From Phoebastria nigripes (lineage: Eukaryota; Chordata; Aves; Procellariiformes; Diomedeidae), in assembly GCA_035582835.1 (NCBI GenBank), contig JAYKAV010001831.1:938373-1002372 (forward strand): a stretch of 64,000 bases of DNA, given 5' to 3'. The notes beneath the pieces are model-generated. The model was not told where the DNA came from and searched no databases. It was given only the letters and a program-made list of their open reading frames with translations. Shown here in pieces: positions 61,996-64,000 of this stretch. The position numbers and the translations under genes were made by a program. Position 1 is the first letter of the stretch; each line of letters opens with the position of its first letter.

Positions 61996-64000
61996 GAGGA
62001 AGAGAATGAATTTAAGTTATTTCTTCAAGTCTGTTCCATATGTATCTATATCAGTGATATATGCTAACTTTGTCCTAACATCACTATAACACAGTTAATA
62101 GCATCACATGTTTCTGTAGCTTTAGCACTGCTTAGGAAATTTTTATGGTTTTGTCAGAAAATACAAATTTGTTAACATTTTAAACTACTTTCAGGAAGCA
62201 GTTAGCTTGATTACTTCCCTGTTTTTGATTTTCTCTCAAAATATCCTATTTCTATGATTTCAGAAATTCTGGATTCAGCAGGTTTGAATCCTTAATTTGT
62301 AGGTTCAGAAATTAAGGGAATTTTTTTTCTTTTTCCTCTGCCTCCATTCATTGGTCCCGGGAAATATTTTCAAATTTTTTACTTTGTGAGGCAGAGAACA
62401 GTTCATGTGTTTGAAATATTTAAGTAAAACAAATTCTGTTCATATACACAGCTTATGAAGAAGCAGTAGGGACTCAAAAAAAATTGGTTGTAATAGGTGA
62501 AATAAGAACTAACATTAGAGAAAAATCCTCATTTGTGATCCACACAGCCTGATTCTTCACAAGTTCAATGGTACAAGATTAAATGACCACCCAGAAAATC
62601 AATATTAGGAGATTCAACGAGCAAACATTTCAATTAACATGGACTGCATCTTTTGCAAGCAGAGAGAAAGATATCTTTCAGCAAGAAAGCTTTCCCTGAC
62701 ACGTGTTGTACTGCTTTCAGGAATACAGTGAATATTTATTGCCAGAAGTGCTGACTTGAGAGAAACCTGGAAGGAAGGAAATAACAAATTTGGCATGGTA
62801 CCACAGTATGTGTATGTGTACTTATTCTCTGTAATGATAGTACCACCTAGATGGGGAACAGCATATCTGTGAAAAAACTTGGGATAAAAGAAAGGCCAAA
62901 GAAAATCCTTTTGTTAACAGTATCAGTACCAGGAAAGTACTTAGCAGCACAGTGTTTGAGATTCAAATGTTTGGTGTTACTGGTGACAGCTAATACGTAT
63001 TTTGAGAGACAGATCTTCTATCACATGTATTTTTCATTCAATTTATTCTTACCAGCTCTATGGACTGTTTGTGATAAGGACAAAGGTCTAGAGAGAGAAA
63101 GTTGCTGATCATAGGTTACAGGTAATAGCATCAAAGTCAACACTGAGAAGAGAGAGATGGATTGTAGAGGTTTTGTGTGGTAAATAGGATTGTAATATGT
63201 GAGGGAAGGTATCATTTTTTCAATATTGAGAGGCAACAAGGAAACGTATTTAAAAGGAGGTAGAAACTCTGCTAGAAGAGGGATAAGTACAACTGACAGA
63301 TTTTTGTCTGACATACTTGGTTTGCTTTTGGTTTTCTCCCTCAAACTTAAAGGTCTATAAAACAGATAAGCTCATGGATGATAAACTACACATGCAACTT
63401 CACTGATGACCCAGCATTCACAAGGAAAGAAAAGGTTTATTACAGAAGAGCACCACTCTCTTATTAATGAAATACATTTTTTATAAGTAAGTCCCCATCA
63501 CCAAATTAGGAATTTGGCAATAAGCAGAAGGAAAAATAAGCGGAAAAATGTATATGTGAAAGTTGGCACACACTTTTCCTTCCTAACTTACTTTCACCAT
63601 GTTGCTTATATTTTTAGGTCTTAGTAACAGAACTAACTCTTTCCAGATTTAGACTCACTATGTATCTTTGTAGATACAGAAACAAAATAAATTAGACTTC
63701 CTTCAGCATTGTACAGCTATGATGTCGGGTTTTTTTATTCTCACCAGCTCCTGTGTTAAATTACAATATTTAATATTGATTTCACACAGAGTGGTAGAAA
63801 AATGACACCTTTCATGTACCCCACCTCTCCTGACATAAAGGTTCATTTTCAGATTAGAGTTAGAATTAGAATTGATGCTGGGTCCTTGCCTATTCTAGGC
63901 AGAAAACTTAAGCAAAGTGACTGATGTATAAATGACATTCAGTTCAGCTGGTACAATAACTTTGATAGCTTACAGATGATAGAGTGGCACAGGCAGGTAG
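61996..64000. other. Unannotated AT-rich stretch
   Basis: No gene or repeat family recognised. A short degenerate (TTAGAA)n run lies near 63852-63873. Confidence 0.4.

Noticed and set aside
1..64000. CRISPR array, phage, operon or other bacterial system
   Set aside because: No regularly spaced repeats, no bacterial gene density and no ribosome-binding pattern. CR1 LINEs place the sequence in a vertebrate genome.
1..64000. Endogenous retrovirus or solo LTR
   Set aside because: No paired LTR, primer-binding site or gag/pol/env-like frame recognised. All reverse-transcriptase sequence is of the CR1 LINE type.

Overview
This 64 kb window looks like gene-poor, AT-rich nuclear DNA from a bird, taken from a draft assembly with scattered N calls. 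The main evidence for a bird is several copies of the CR1 LINE with avian-type 3' ends, including tails built from the octamer ATTCTATG. CR1-like LINEs also occur in other reptiles, so the species cannot be named. No operons, bacterial-type genes or CRISPR arrays are present. I found no complete cellular protein-coding gene, tRNA or rRNA.

Layout. Younger CR1 pieces lie at 718-974 (+), 2462-3813 (-) and 12783-13255 (+); these three share one 3'-end type. The largest element is a 3.46 kb CR1 at 31168-34626 (+). It keeps the end of ORF1 (an SGNH esterase-like domain) and all of ORF2 (endonuclease plus reverse transcriptase), but stops, frameshifts and an altered esterase residue have inactivated it. 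A composite site at 48675-50051 has a minus-strand CR1 of a third type sitting between two plus-strand CR1 scraps. Older, strongly diverged CR1/L3-like relics lie at 13770-14365 (-), 20700-21250 (-, tentative) and 61165-61995 (+).

The most unusual non-CR1 structure is a foldback element of about 345 bp at 19461-19806, with two long imperfect inverted arms that contain perfect 17-bp and 19-bp pairings. Other local features are a guanine-quadruplex motif on the minus strand at 9601-9627, several microsatellites, an 18-bp perfect palindrome at 54503-54520, two short hairpins near 57.7-57.9 kb, and a TAAT-rich stretch at 17030-17525 that resembles a conserved non-coding element.

On the minus strand, 56433-56620 reads like one internal exon with a transmembrane segment, and 57628-57798 reads like a short peptide with a signal sequence. 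Both are weak candidates that need alignment or RNA evidence. The remainder is single-copy-looking intergenic or intronic DNA. The genes do not work together as a pathway: the CR1 proteins once served only CR1 retrotransposition, by target-primed reverse transcription in the nucleus.
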